Positions 1 to 10,289 are shown, counted from the first letter of the stretch. The stretch is 64,000 bases of DNA from Megaustenia siamemsis (GCA_032433765.1 JAVIAB010000041.1:77428335-77492334), one strand, 5' to 3'. Program-made: numbers and translations. Notes: a model not told the origin generated them from the sequence alone.

Positions 1-182
1 AGCCCAGCAAATTGCTTAAGTAAAATAGCACACACCCATGTATGCAGTAAGCTAGAAGAACAAGGAGTCTATTTATCTATCTTCCGGTCGCCTAAAATAT
101 TATCTACATCTGTAATGTCGTTTCCTGTATACATTTTACTGTTTTTTGTAATTCTTGCAGTGGCCCATATAGTTTTGTCGGT

Positions 183-362
183 AGTATTGTATCTATGGGC
201 CAATGGTTTTCCTCAGTCTACTATATTCAGTGCAGTCTTGAAGTATGATTTCAGCAGTCTGGGACACCTGTAGTGTTGTATCTATGGACCAATGGATTTT
301 CCTCAGTCTACTATATTCAGTGCAGTCTTGAAGTATGTGTTCAACAGTCTAAGGCGCCTGTC
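183..362. repeat. 90-bp tandem duplication inside the LINE C-terminal tail
   Basis: Two copies with a 90-bp period (for example cctcagtcta at 211 and 301). On the minus strand the unit is 30 codons and stays in frame, duplicating the HILQDCTEYSRLRK part of the C-terminal Cys/His tail of the LINE. The copies differ by a few substitutions, so the duplication is not fresh. Confidence 0.75.
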
Positions 363-379
363 CACATGTACAAGTAGTT

Positions 380-711
380 GATGTGCCGATCTTGAATTTT
401 GTATACATGTGACTGTGGTCGACTGTGTCCTGTTCTGAGGCGTATAATGATAACTTGTTCACATCTATTCATATTATGAAAGGCATCCTGATTTGGGGCT
501 TGTGGTCCTCTGATTGATTTGATTATCTGTTTCTTCTGATGGTATGTAACCGGTGTATCTAGTTGTGTGCCTGTTGAACCTTCCTTTGCCAGCTAATCCA
601 CTTTCTCATTTCCTGGTATTCCACAGTGAGACGGGATCCACTACAGGGCAACCCTGTGGTGCTTGCAGAGTTCAGTCAATAAGGTATGCAGAAGTGGTAA
701 TTTTCTTGATT
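380..711 (-). pseudogene. LINE RNase H domain, C-terminal half
   Basis: The minus strand reads LQWIPSHCGIPGNEKVD, with the conserved His and final Asp region of RNase H. It is followed by RLRTGHSRL-like sequence that leads into the C-terminal CTCG/HILQDC tail. This is the downstream half of the RNase H begun at 1510-1276. The two halves join cleanly if the 725-1262 insertion and one target-site duplicate are removed. Confidence 0.75.
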
Positions 712-724
712 GAAGTGCATGGAA

Positions 725-1262
725 CATACAAAAAGCAAATTCTGTCACATACCAGCTTTCACCATTGCTAAGACATCCAAACATTTCTATGCCAGCTAAA
801 CAACAAATAATAAATAGCATTTTCATACCAACTTTACGCTGTGAAAGTCAAACATGAAACCCTTTCTAAATCAGAATTAAGAAAGATCAATACATGTGAG
901 ATGCGATGCTTGAGAAAAGTAACAAACAACACAAGAAGGGATAGAATACCAAATGAATCCATAAGAAAAATGGTAGGAACAAAATCCTGCCAAGAATATA
1001 TAGAACAACAACAACTTAAATGGTTTGGCCACCTGGTCAGAATGAATCCCCACCAATCACCATCAAGGGCATTCTTCTCGATAATGCATGGGAAAAGACC
1101 TAGAGGAAGACCCAGAAGAAGATGTATAAATGCAGTGACAGAGACATGTAACAACAAAGGAAAATCACTAATTCAGACAGTTCGAGCAGCTCAAGAACGA
1201 CGTATGATATAAACCACGACACCTTTTAGGTATCAGTGACAAGCGAAAAGAAGAAAAAAGAA
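725..1262 (+). mobile_element. 5'-truncated RTE-like LINE nested in the RNase H of another LINE
   Basis: The plus strand encodes a typical LINE C-terminus: CEMRCLRKVTNNTRRDRIPN, then QQQLKWFGHLVRM and GKRPRGRPRRR. It ends in an A/G-rich tail (about 1241-1262). The segment is flanked by a perfect 13-bp target-site duplication, gaagtgcatggaa, at 712-724 and 1263-1275. Only the 3' end is present, as expected of aborted target-primed reverse transcription. The host sequence on both sides is one RNase H domain, so the order of events is clear: the minus-strand LINE first, this copy later. Confidence 0.88.
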
Positions 1263-1275
1263 GAAGTGCATGGAA

Positions 1276-1510
1276 TACTGATCTTGCATCTGTCAGAAAC
1301 ACTACAGACTGTGAACTAAGATTACTGTTCAGCAGTTTTTCTATTGGCAACTTTTTTGCTTGGATTTCTGCATCATAATATTGACAATATTTCCCTTTTG
1401 CAAATTTATTCATATCCCTAGCATTATTAGGGTACTCTATATATGCACCTGCTCCCCCATTCTTTACTGCATTCTGTGCTGATCCATCTGTGTACACACG
1501 AATCCATAGG
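1276..1510 (-). pseudogene. LINE RNase H domain, N-terminal half
   Basis: The minus strand reads VYTDGSAQNAVKNGGAGAY and later YDAEIQAKKL and VFLTDARSVFHAL. These contain the first three acidic residues typical of RNase H (TDGS, the Glu of AEIQA and the Asp of LTDAR). The domain is interrupted at VFHAL by the insertion at 725-1262 and continues at 711 with SRKLPLLHTLL and then WIPSHCGIPGNEKVD. RNase H would degrade the RNA template during copying. The domain is split here and cannot be made. Confidence 0.8.
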
Positions 1511-2063
1511 TCGTGTGGGTATTTTTCATCCAGGAAACAGAGTTATTGTTTTACGCTGTATACTATTATGTTCCTCTTTGTCAACTATTCCTTTCACTTC
1601 TGTCCTTATTTGTATTGATAATCCTAATTCCTCTGTCCAGGGAGTCTGTTCTGGTATGGGCAGTAGTGGGTTAACAACTCTTGGCATGTCTGGTGTTTGT
1701 CTGCAAATAAATAATATAATAGCTAAACTTGGTCGAAAAATCTGCCTCTCTTAAGTCGTCCCAATGCAAGATTTTTTCATCTGTCCTTCATTGAATGCCT
1801 CGGCATGCATGAACATTTTTCTGGCTGTTTCAGCACCTTTGTGTTCCTGCGTTCTCTCAGTGCTGGTATCTTCCACAATTTCTCCATCTCCAATATTGGT
1901 GTTGATTTCATTGCTCCTGTGATGACCCTAAGTGCCTGGTTTTTTAATTATCCAGCTCCTGCAGTGTGATGTTTAATGCTGAGCACCATGTAGATGATCA
2001 ATATTCTAAATGTGGGCGTATACTCTGTTGGTGAACTTTACTGAGTATTTTCCCACTCGCACC

Positions 2064-2643
2064 TCACATAGTTCCACACAGCTTACTTAGAATAGCGAAC
2101 TTTCTCCTTGCTTTGTGGGTTGCCTTATTTATCTGCTGTTTCCAAGATAGGGGAGAGAGTGAAAATCTGCATTTGTCTGTATTGATGCTGATACACCGTC
2201 TATCTGTCCATGCATTCAGTGAATTCATAGCTCTATTCAACAATTTGGAGGCCACTGTTGCATACTCCTCTGTGCACCACATTACCAAGTTATCTGCATA
2301 CATTGCCACTTTGATACCATGTGGTAGTTCAGTAACTAGGTCATTGATGTAGATTAGAAAAAGTGTTGGAGATAGTACCCCACCCTGTGGAACGCCCTGG
2401 CGCAGTAAGACCTTCTTACTCTTAAAACCATCCAGTTGCACTCTGGCTCTCCTGTTAAGCAAGCATGCTTTGACCCATTTGTGCATCCTGCCATTTACTC
2501 CATAACTTCTCAGTTTCTTCAACAGCCCTTCCTTCCATACCTTATCAAATGCTTTCTTTAGGTCTATCCATGCTGCTAGTACCAGTTTCTTTTCTTGAAA
2601 CGCATCCTTAATTTCCTGGGAAAGATAGGTTGCCTGATCTTGG
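2064..2643 (-). pseudogene. LINE reverse transcriptase palm/thumb fragment
   Basis: Read on the minus strand, the part before the open stretch gives the palm motif DLKKAFDKVW (near 2550). It is followed by RQGVPQGGVLSPTLF and the catalytic box at YADNLVMW, where the second catalytic Asp of YADD has become Asn. These are RT motifs A, B and C in order, followed by a thumb ending near 2064. The open part (2522-2064) is 152 codons. The piece is cut off from the fingers domain by the small insertion at 2658-2773. The Asp to Asn change alone would be expected to inactivate the enzyme. Confidence 0.85.
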
Positions 2644-2657
2644 GTAGAGTAACACTG

Positions 2658-2773
2658 AATAATAGAACAAATAAGTATGTGTTAGCACTCGGAAAAATTG
2701 ACAGACAAACAACAATAGAAAAAAAGGAAGTTCACTATATATAATAATATTTATTTATTATTATTTGTACCCA
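2658..2773 (+). mobile_element. 116-bp retro-insertion with 14-bp target-site duplication
   Basis: A short AT-rich piece ending in a TTA/TTAT-type repeat tail is flanked by identical gtagagtaacactg copies at 2644-2657 and 2774-2787. The plus-strand reading (GKIDRQTTIEKKEVHYI then stop) could be the last codons of a LINE, but this is too short to classify. It splits the RT of the surrounding minus-strand LINE. Confidence 0.7.
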
Positions 2774-2862
2774 GTAGAGTAACACTGTCTGAAGCCTGCT
2801 TACTGTGGGGCAAGGAGGCTTTCACTTTCCAGGTACCACTGCAGTCTGAGATTGATTATACG

Positions 2863-3150
2863 TTACTTTTTTTTACACAAAGAGCTTGTAAGGCTGATTG
2901 GTCTATAGCTGTATGTCGTTGAACCATCTTTTCCTGGCTTTAGTAATGGTATCATAATTGCTTCTCTCCATGCCAGTAGCATTCTACATATGGTCCAGCA
3001 AATGTTGTAGATCTGCAGTAGTTTTGCTTTAGCTGCAGTTCCCAAGTTCTTAATCATTTCATTGGACACTCCATCACTACCTGGTGATTTTTTCATTTCT
3101 AATTTGGATATTGCCAGCTCTAGCTCTCTTTGTGTAATGGGTATTTCCAT
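2863..3150 (-). pseudogene. LINE reverse transcriptase fingers fragment
   Basis: The minus-strand ORF contains KMKKSPGSDGVSNEMIKN-like sequence, then PLLKPGKD and YRPISLTS. These are the RT domain 0 to 2 motifs of non-LTR retrotransposons. It is the upstream half of the RT whose palm lies at 2643-2064. After ISLTS the frame is lost in a run of T (+ strand, near 2870). It shares orientation and family with the RNase H piece at 1276-1510. Confidence 0.85.
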
Positions 3151-3391
3151 GACTTAATGTGTGGTCTCTTCTTGTCTTGCATTTTGTTGTTTTAAACGGG
3201 TCTCGTATCGTTACTCTAGGCTAATTTCAATATTATTGTCATTTGCAAAGGAGTCTGCAAAGTGATTTGCTGCATGCTTACCTGTTAGGATGTTTCCATC
3301 CTTCTTCAGTGTAATTTTGGTGTTCCTTTCTGTACCCTTATCATTCAGCTGTTTTACAAGCTTCCACACTTTTCTTGTTCTCGTTCAAGAT

Positions 3392-3613
3392 TCAAAGACT
3401 CTGTTTTCTCTTTCCAGCATCTCCGTCTGGCTTATAGTTTGATCCATTGAAAATTGGTTTTAGCACATGCTGATAGTTATTGTTGTGTTCATGGCAAGGG
3501 TTATTTTCTGCTTGCTTTCGAGATATTTCCATGTCATTGTGCAGTTGCTCTTGGTCACTACTCCAGTATGGATTGTACTGTTTCCGTGCCCCTCCAGACA
3601 CCATGTAGAGGTC
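3392..3613 (-). pseudogene. LINE ORF2 linker before the RT
   Basis: Minus-strand translation gives RGARKQYNPYWS-like text followed by a charged helix (RKQAENNP). This resembles the conserved stretch between the endonuclease and RT domains of I/Jockey elements (the motif around PYW). It marks the 5'-most part of this copy. Just above it (3616 onward) a different, plus-strand LINE begins. Confidence 0.65.
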
Positions 3614-3615
3614 CT

Positions 3616-4115
3616 TTATATAGTTTAATTATTCTCAATAACATAAACAATATTGGAAAACAAAGCAATAAGTACGGAAGCGAAAATGGCAATTTATAAA
3701 TCAATTTTTCTACCAACTCTGTGCTACCAGTGCCAGAATTGGACGCTGGACTCTAGAAAAATTAGAAAGATAACGACCACCGAAATGAAATGTGTCAGAA
3801 GAATGACAGGAAACAGCTTAATTAAGGGACAGAGTAATAAATACTGACCTAAGAGAGCAACTCAAAATTGAACCAGCCATCGAATACATAAAGAAACAAC
3901 AGATATACTGGTTCGGTCACATAACAAGACAAAAAGAACTAACAATGAATCAAAGAGCCATAAACAAACGCTACGAAAACGCCAGAGTAAGACTGAAAAA
4001 GAGATGGAAAAAAGGAATACTAGAGTGACTTGGAGGGATAACACCAGAAGAGGCCAACAAAAGTGCAAAGAATTGCAGATTCCATCTCACCTCGATGCCA
4101 ACGACATAGGAGAAC
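3616..4115 (+). mobile_element. RTE-like LINE 3' fragment
   Basis: The plus strand encodes KAISTEAKMAIYKSIFLPTL and then NWTLDSRKIRKITTTEMK. After a frameshift near 3835 it continues with IEYIKKQQIYWFGHITRQ. This is the C-terminal region that follows the RT in RTE-like elements. It lacks the RT catalytic core and has several stops, so it is a dead 5'-truncated copy abutting the minus-strand LINE. Confidence 0.75.
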
Positions 4116-4684
4116 GGATAGAAGAGAAGAATAGCACAAACAATATGAAACAAATGACTACAAAGTGCATAGAGCAACTTGCCTTCACACCAGTAGATGA
4201 CTTCTCACACATGAGATGTGGACCAACGCGGAGAATGATCTCATCACTAGGTTTTATAAGTTGTGAAATTGTTAAAGTTATTGCAATGACTGAAGTAGTC
4301 ATATTGTAGTGCTTATCCATAATAGAAACAACTGATCGAGTGTGGCAGGAAGTTATTCAGCGACATCTATTTTGTGACACACGCTCCATTATGTGTTAAA
4401 AACACAACGAGTTGTAACGTCAGTGTCTTGTAACAGTTATAGACAATAACGGAAAATCGTTGAGTTGTGTAAAGATATAATCACGTTTCTATGATTTGAT
4501 GACAGATGGCTCAAAGTGTGTAAATTGACAATTCCTGTAGCTCGCTAGTTATATACATTTCTACTCCATTGTTTTAATCCAACCCTTCTACGTGCGCCCA
4601 GCTTGCCTCCCTTTTCCTAGAGACTTATAAGAAATTCTCACCAATCATCGTGCCACTATAAAGAAAAGCGAATCATTTCAAGTG
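4116..4684. other. No gene recognised
   Basis: AT-rich sequence with only short open frames on both strands that look like chance. I see no splice-flanked coding signal, tandem array or element terminus here. Confidence 0.5.
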
Positions 4685-4790
4685 AAGAGCTATGTTTACA
4701 ACATTCAGAATAAAAGAACAAATAATCAACAACGGAAAAAATAACAATAGACAGCAGGATCGAACTCCTCGACACATCCATCTACCAAAA
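4685..4790 (-). mobile_element. tRNA-derived SINE fragment (family also at 5170 and 32540)
   Basis: Read on the minus strand it contains a B-box-like gagttcgatcctgct followed by a T-rich tail with ctgttgtt-like steps. Both parts match the copy at 32540-32715 on the opposite strand. Only the B-box side and tail are clear; no A box is visible. Together with the copy at 5170-5290 it forms an inverted pair about 400 bp apart. Confidence 0.6.
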
Positions 4791-4950
4791 TATACTATGC
4801 ATTACAGTACACTACCAACTTATGTAACCTAAAAAATATGCTATCATTGCTGATGACATTCATACACGTGTACTCGTGACTATAGCATAGGATTACAAAT
4901 ACAAACACGGGAATGAATAGTATTTCGGCAGATTCTTATTAAGACAAGTA

Positions 4951-5075
4951 TCTCCCGCATAGCGAATCGTTGTGGGAGAAGTGGCTCGTTTTCAACAGTT
5001 TACAAATCTCCCGCATAGCGAATCGTTGTGGGAGAAGTGGCTCGTTTTCAATAGTTTACAAATCTCCCGCATACA
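4951..5075. repeat. 56-bp tandem repeat with hairpin, 2.2 copies
   Basis: Copies begin at 4951, 5007 and (truncated) 5063. Within each unit tctcccgca and tgtgggaga can pair around an 11-nt loop, so each unit can fold into a short hairpin. No open frame runs through it. Confidence 0.8.
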
Positions 5076-5169
5076 GTAGGGCTGAAAACTTGCATTGCAG
5101 AGAAATAGAGGACGAAACAGCACGAATAGAAGTTTGTCTGTAACAGAGTGTACCATACATAATTCACAG

Positions 5170-5290
5170 TCGTTCCTTGTAAGGGTCTATGCCGCGGAGT
5201 AAGGGTTAGATCCTGTTTCATACCGTCATTGTCCTTGTTTTTTTTTCTGTTGTTGATTATTTGTGAATTTGTTTCCGAGTGTTGCAATCA
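5170..5290 (+). mobile_element. tRNA-derived SINE fragment
   Basis: It has a B-box-like gtaagggttagatcctg, then a T-rich tail containing tttttttctgttgttg and ending gagtgttgcaa. The order and spacing match the better copy at 32540-32715. The A box is degraded or missing. The family assignment rests on comparison of three copies in this window. Confidence 0.6.
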
Positions 5291-5479
5291 TACATCTTTC
5301 CCTGATATGATCCGCTGATCTGTTGCTTAGGAAAGTTCCCTTTAAAAATAATATTCATGTATCAATCAACCACTAACACATCCAGTACTTAGAAATACTG
5401 CATCCAGCATCTTGTGCATTTACAAATTTAGAAACAGTACGTCTTTGTCTACAAGAAGTGTGTCAATACATTTCAAACA

Positions 5480-5650
5480 CATAAATCAAAAGGCTTCAAG
5501 CAGAGAAATCAAAATACTTCCAGCTGTGACAACAAAATACTTAAATAAGTGACATCACAATACTTCAAGCAGTGATATCAAAATACTTCCAGCAGCGATG
5601 TCAAAATACTTACAGCGGTAAGATATAAATGCTTCCACAGGTAACATCAG
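5480..5650. repeat. Degenerate ~23-bp repeat array (left part)
   Basis: Diverged copies of a unit like gtgatatcaaaatacttcc follow each other, with variants at nearly every position. The same array resumes at 6505-6680, so it was probably one array later split by the material between. Confidence 0.65.
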
Positions 5651-5904
5651 TTGGCGATTCATGATTGTACAAAGAAGTTACGACGGTGGTTTTCTGTTGC
5701 CTTCCGTCGGTTTGTTTACGGTTGGCTCCGCAAGCCTTTTACTAAAAGGTCTCATCCACAAGGCAGTGGGGTTGTTTTACATCGGGGTTTTCTCCCTTAG
5801 CCTTTTACTCTCCCGAGCTTACCTGCAAGGTAGCAGGGCAGTCACAGATTGTACTGTTTACCATACAGTAGCAGGTAAAATTACCCGGCCTTGACAAGTG
5901 GATT

Positions 5905-6500
5905 AATATTAAAACAGGTAAATGAATTAAAATATGTGGGAACTTTGTTAACCTCAGACGGAAGATGAGATGCAGAATGGCTCAGGTAAAAGCCGCTTTC
6001 CATAAAATGAGGAAGATACTATGCAATCCATTTTTGACAACAAAAACAAGAAAAGTGTGTCTAAATGTTATGTAGAGCCAGTCTTAACATATGGATGTGA
6101 ATCATGGACAATAGGACAACAGACAAGAAAATCGCTGGAGTCTATAGAAATGTGGTTTTGCAGAAGAATGTTGACAATACCTTGGGCAGCTAAGAAGAGT
6201 AATGAAAATGTTCTGAAAGAGGTCAAAATCAAAAAGAGAGTTAATTTCCAATATAATGAAGAAACAATCATCTTTCTTGGCCATGTAATGAGAAGAGAAC
6301 AACTGGAATCTAGTGTAACAACCGGAAAATTGACGGACGAAGAGATAGAGGGAATCAAAGAGAAAAAATAATAGACAGCTTAAAAGAATGGCTTGGCAGA
6401 AGGTCAACATCAGAAATGATAAATAACCTTCGAGATCGAAAGTTGTGGAGAGACATGATAACCTACGCCAGCAGGTCAAGTATTTAATAATGATGATGAT
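5905..6500 (+). mobile_element. RTE-like LINE 3' fragment (family 1)
   Basis: The plus strand encodes QVNELKYVGTLLTSDGR, YVEPVLTYGCESWTIGQQTR, EMWFCRRML and IIFLGHVMRREQLE. It ends in an (ATG)-type repeat tail (taatgatgatgat). The same family occurs at 7027-8408, 39780-41135, 44595-44831 and 59459-60021. The open part (6021-6371) is 116 codons but starts mid-protein. It is a 5'-truncated dead copy inserted into the 23-bp array. Confidence 0.8.
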
Positions 6501-6504
6501 AATG

Positions 6505-6680
6505 ACGTGTGACATCAACATTCTTCCAGCAGTGAGATCAAAATACTCCCAGAAGTGACATCAAAATAATTCCAGAAGTGTCATCAAAATAATTCCATCA
6601 ATGAGATCAAAACAATTCCACCAGAGACATCATAATACTTCAACCTGAAACATCAAAATGTTTTCAACATAAATCAAAAT
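6505..6680. repeat. Degenerate ~23-bp repeat array (right part)
   Basis: Continuation of the array at 5480-5650: the same unit (gtgacatcaaaataattcc and variants) resumes just after the LINE copy that ends near 6500. Confidence 0.65.
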
Positions 6681-6799
6681 ATTCCCACCTCGAATATTTA
6701 GAAAATCTGATTACTAGAACATGAATACCAAAAATTCAAACAGAAATGACGCAAGCAAGGTAAATAGTTAATTAATAAAACCAAATATGTGTGACTCAA

Positions 6800-6987
6800 T
6801 CAATTAACTTCTAGTACATCTGCCATGTATTGCACTCTTGTATTGGAATAACTAAAATTGAAACCACGGTAGTTGTTGGCCCCATCCGAATGGAAAGTGA
6901 CTGTCATTTCTGAGCCAGTGCTGTCGAATGTTCTGTTGTAGAGAACGCCACACAAGTTTGCTATTCTACGAGAGTCTGTTGAGGGCC
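6800..6987 (-). CDS. CUB-domain last exon of an otherwise unseen gene
   Basis: The minus strand has a 3' splice site (catttctag, AG at 6989-6988). After it comes a phase-1 exon reading GPSTDSRRIANLCGVLYN, then TFDSTGSEMTVTFHSDG and YRGFNFSYS, and it ends in a TGA stop at 6802-6800. The order hydrophobic strand, F.SDG, then GF.F.Y is the classic C-terminal half of a CUB domain, an extracellular beta-sandwich used in secreted and receptor proteins. The upstream exon with the first CUB half was not found. A LINE sits only about 28 bp upstream of the splice acceptor, so splicing may be impaired and the exon could be a relic. Confidence 0.65.
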
Positions 6988-7026
6988 CTAGAAATGACAA
7001 GTGTTTGTTATTAATTACATGTGGTT

Positions 7027-8408
7027 CTTTATATCATCATCATCATCATCTTCAAATATCGTCTCTGCTGGCGTAGGTGATCATGTCTCTCCACAACTTT
7101 TGATCACGGCAGTTATTTATCATTTCGGTTATTGACCTTCTGCTAAGCCATTCTCTTAAGCTGTCTGGTATCTTTTCTCTTTGCTACCGTCTATCTCTTC
7201 GTCCCTCAATTTTCCCAGTTATCACAATATATTCCAACTTTTCCATTCTCATTACATGGCGAAAAATGATTATTTCTTCCGAATATTGGATATTAGCTCA
7301 CTTTCTGCTTCGGCCTCTTTCAGAGTGTTTTCAGTAATCTTCAGTAAACTTATTATTAATACATATGTGATCAATTTGATTTTCCGTTCTATGATCTGGT
7401 GACACCCATGTAGCTTTGTGTATTCTTTTATGTTGGAATATTGTTTCTCCTAGGCTCACTTGATTAAGGGCGTAGACATTCACACATATCTCTCCCTTCA
7501 CGTTTATATCTCCAAGTCCATATTTTCCCAGAATCTCTTCGAAGCCTCTGTTGTCTGATCCTACTTTAGCATTTAGGTCTCCCATCAAGATTATAATATC
7601 GTTTGCTGGTCTTGCATCCATCTGACATTGTAGCTGTTTATAGAAGTCATCTTTAACTAAATCATCTTTATCGTTGGTTGGTGCATAACATTGGATAATG
7701 TGTAATTTTATTTTGTTTTTGGTTGTTTTAAATGTTGCTCTCATTGTCTCGGTCCTGCTGCTTCCCATTCTATTAATGTATTCTGTGCATTCCTTGATAG
7801 TATTATAGCTACCCCTTCACTATGTTGTGCTCCAGGTTCTGGTGTCCTGATGATAAAATCATCTCTCCTGTATTTAGTTTGGGTATTACCCGTTCCTAGC
7901 CATCTTACATTCCCAGAATATCTATCTTGTAGTTTGACATTTCATTTCTGCTTTTACCTGTGCAGCTTTTCCTTGTTCGTTTAGAGTACGAACATTCCAG
8001 CTGCCTGTTCTGGAGGATTTCCTGGTAGACAAAGGGTGAGCCGACAACCCGGACTCCTTGCGGTTTTCTCCGGCTTGCGTCATATGTCTCTTAGACAGAG
8101 AGCCCTTCTCTTTCCTAGATGGCGAATTAACTTTTTCTTTCTTTGACTTGCCCATGTTTGTGAAGTTTTTTCGGCTTATTTTTTTACAGTATGGGATAGC
8201 CAGTCCCATGCCCAACCCTCCTTTCTCGCCTCTTACGAACGTGCCTGGTAGTGTACAGCGCCACTATTATTTACTCCCCTTTCGGGCCCCGGTGTGGCAG
8301 ACTTCTTTCGAGCATCTTCTAACTTACTACTTGTTCTTTTATTGACACACACATATAACTCATCATCCTTTTAGAACAAATATAAACAAAGTCTTTATTA
8401 GTGACTTC
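7027..8408 (-). mobile_element. RTE-like LINE with both ends but a large internal deletion
   Basis: On the minus strand the element starts near 8408, encodes an endonuclease domain (8020-7331) and then jumps directly to the family's C-terminal tail (about 7330-7050). It ends in a (GAT)n tail at about 7050-7033. The RT is missing altogether. Near-identical flanks tacatgtggtt at 7016-7026 and 8409-8419 look like an 11-bp target-site duplication, so both termini appear intact. The copy is non-autonomous as it stands; the deletion may predate or follow insertion. Confidence 0.75.
7331..8020 (-). pseudogene. LINE apurinic-like endonuclease domain (CFDP2-like EEP fold)
   Basis: The minus strand contains SWNVRTLNEQGKA near 8010 and, after frame breaks, LSRNAQNTLIEW. 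The open ORF 7768-7331 then has IIQCYAPTNDKDD, ILMGDLNAKVGSDNRG and ENQIDHICIN. These are the ordered motifs of the exonuclease-endonuclease-phosphatase domain that nicks target DNA in RTE-like LINEs (host databases often name it craniofacial development protein 2-like). The final DH motif is present. An upstream ORF (8215-7922) supplies a basic N-terminus. Stops between 7922 and 7768 break it. Confidence 0.8.
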
Positions 8409-9560
8409 TACATGTGGTTTTACAAAATCTGTTGTTACTTGACATAGCCGATAGGCGATGATGAATTGTCAGTAAGCGCGATCGTATAGTATTCTTAAGT
8501 CTATCTAAGTTCATTCAGTTCTGTACGTTTCTAAGTTTACTTGTACATCCACGTTTCTCTCGGTGTGATTATCTCTGCCCGTTATCTAAAAATATCCTTT
8601 GGGACTTACTAACATCTAATATCTTAGTATAGTAGGACTACTTTATACTGTTCTACTTTCTAAGTCCAACTCTTGTCACAATATTCTCTAAACGTACTTG
8701 TACATCTAAGTCCCGACTAACATCTGCCTTGAGGCAGGTATCTACTTCCTTCACTATATTTTCACCGTCTCTCTTATCTAAAGGTCTGTGTCCATCTGTC
8801 TGTGTTTCTCCCCTCAATGTCTGAATCCCCCTCTACTTGTCATTGTGTCTCGTGTTTTTAGTGTCAGGTGGCCACACCTCCTGGCCATAGATACGCTTAA
8901 CCTACATCTGTTGGCGGTCACATTTCTGTAACTTCGCTCTTCTTGACTATGTCCATAGTTTATTACCTTAATCACTTTAGTCGACAACCTGTCAATCTTC
9001 TCAAACATTCTTTTCCCACAACTAAAACCTACAACTATAACTCCTTCCTTGCCCCTTTGTTTACGCGCGTCAGTTTTAATTGTCCGCTTACATCTCAGGT
9101 CTTCTTATCTGGACTTCAAGGCGTCTGCCGATATAAGAGTTTCCTTTTATTTCGCTCGGGTCGGTTTCTTCAAAGGGTCCAGTCTTAGTGATACGCTACT
9201 CCGTGTCCATACCTGCGCGACGGGAGGTTATCGTCCGCTTCATCGCTTACATAACTGTCTCCGCCAGAGCAAACATTTCTCTGGAGCTACAAGCTTCAGA
9301 CTGGACACCTGTGTGCCTTTTACCTGTAATCTTAAAGTTGATTACGACACAGCGACGGAGCTTGGTAGACTTAACGTCTCCTTGCTAATCCTCAAGACTT
9401 CACTTTAATTCTACACTGTCTAAAATTTTTCTATCTTTCATCGTCGCCGCGTCGTTCTTTATTCATCATCTGAAGATCGTCGTTTTCTTCTACTGCTCCC
9501 ATTATCTTACATGGATGAGTAACACTATCACACCGGTAGCGCACGGGCGGGTTAGTGAAT
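8409..9560 (-). other. Degenerate coding-like stretch, unassigned
   Basis: One minus-strand frame stays largely readable from about 9330 to 8820 with a handful of stops, for example SSREMFALAETVM and later SQEERSYRNVTANRC. Near 9511 an ATG starts GAVEENDDLQMMNKERRGD before a stop. This could be the decayed N-terminal part of a mobile element, but I do not recognise a family motif. It is not a convincing gene. Confidence 0.3.
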
Positions 9561-10289
9561 TAGAGATATTAAATTGACTTTGAACTTAACAACAGTGTAG
9601 GTCAAAGATCTGGCTAGAGTCATATATGCCACTATACGTACGGCAAGCTCACGAAACTAGATGATGATGATACAAATGATGTATGCAATATTATTGTAAT
9701 TGTTCCTGTATGAGACAGAATATACATGTTGTTGTGTTGTCCTTATGTTTGTTTATCAAAATAACGTTAATGACGTGTTGCTCTTACCTTGGATATTTGT
9801 TGGGGAAGTTAGGTGACGTCATGTACCCCGTGCTTTCACTGGCCCATAGGCTGGTAGCGACACACTGAGATGCAACTGGTGCATTATTCTATTTATTACT
9901 AGACAACCAGGGTACAGGAAAGCAGGTAACTTGTGTTATTTATTATTATACAGCGCTTAGCTGTATGTACTTGTAGCATGTTTCATTTCTTTACATTTGA
10001 ATTAGTTTGGTGTCATAGTAGCTGCATGTAGATATTTTTTTTTTACTCGGCTCTTGATGATGTGTTTAAAAGATTTGTGCGACAGTCTGGTTGTGATAAA
10101 AAATGTGCTGCTATCCCCGTTGTAGTGATGATTGCTTCTGGCGAGCGGATGTACCGTGATCTTTATCGATATTTCAGTGGAATGTTATTTATTGTTCTTG
10201 TTTTGACGTGTTGACGTGTTTACATATCTTCGATGGGACTAAGTGTATTCGCAGTTCGACAGGCAACCATCTATTTTGACAAAAAAAAA
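9561..10289. other. No gene recognised
   Basis: AT-rich sequence without a supported coding region, tandem array or element end. Confidence 0.45.

Larger units (their letters stand above)
90..3615 (-). mobile_element. Non-LTR retrotransposon (LINE, I/Jockey-like with RNase H), 5'-truncated and broken
   Basis: On the minus strand the pieces run in LINE order: the segment just before the reverse transcriptase (about 3613-3392), RT fingers (3150-2870), RT palm and thumb (2640-2064), a linker (2060-1510), RNase H (1500-1276 continuing at 711-550) and a C-terminal Cys/His tail (about 400-90). Such elements copy themselves by target-primed reverse transcription. The copy has stops and frameshifts, two nested insertions with target-site duplications (725-1262 and 2658-2773), and no endonuclease domain, so it is 5'-truncated and dead. 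An RNase H after the RT favours an I-like clade; the exact clade is inference. Confidence 0.85.

Noticed and set aside
5661..5894. 77-codon frame beginning MIVQRSYDGGFLLPSVG
   Set aside because: Probably part of a dispersed repeat; no domain, no splice context and no paralogue in the window.
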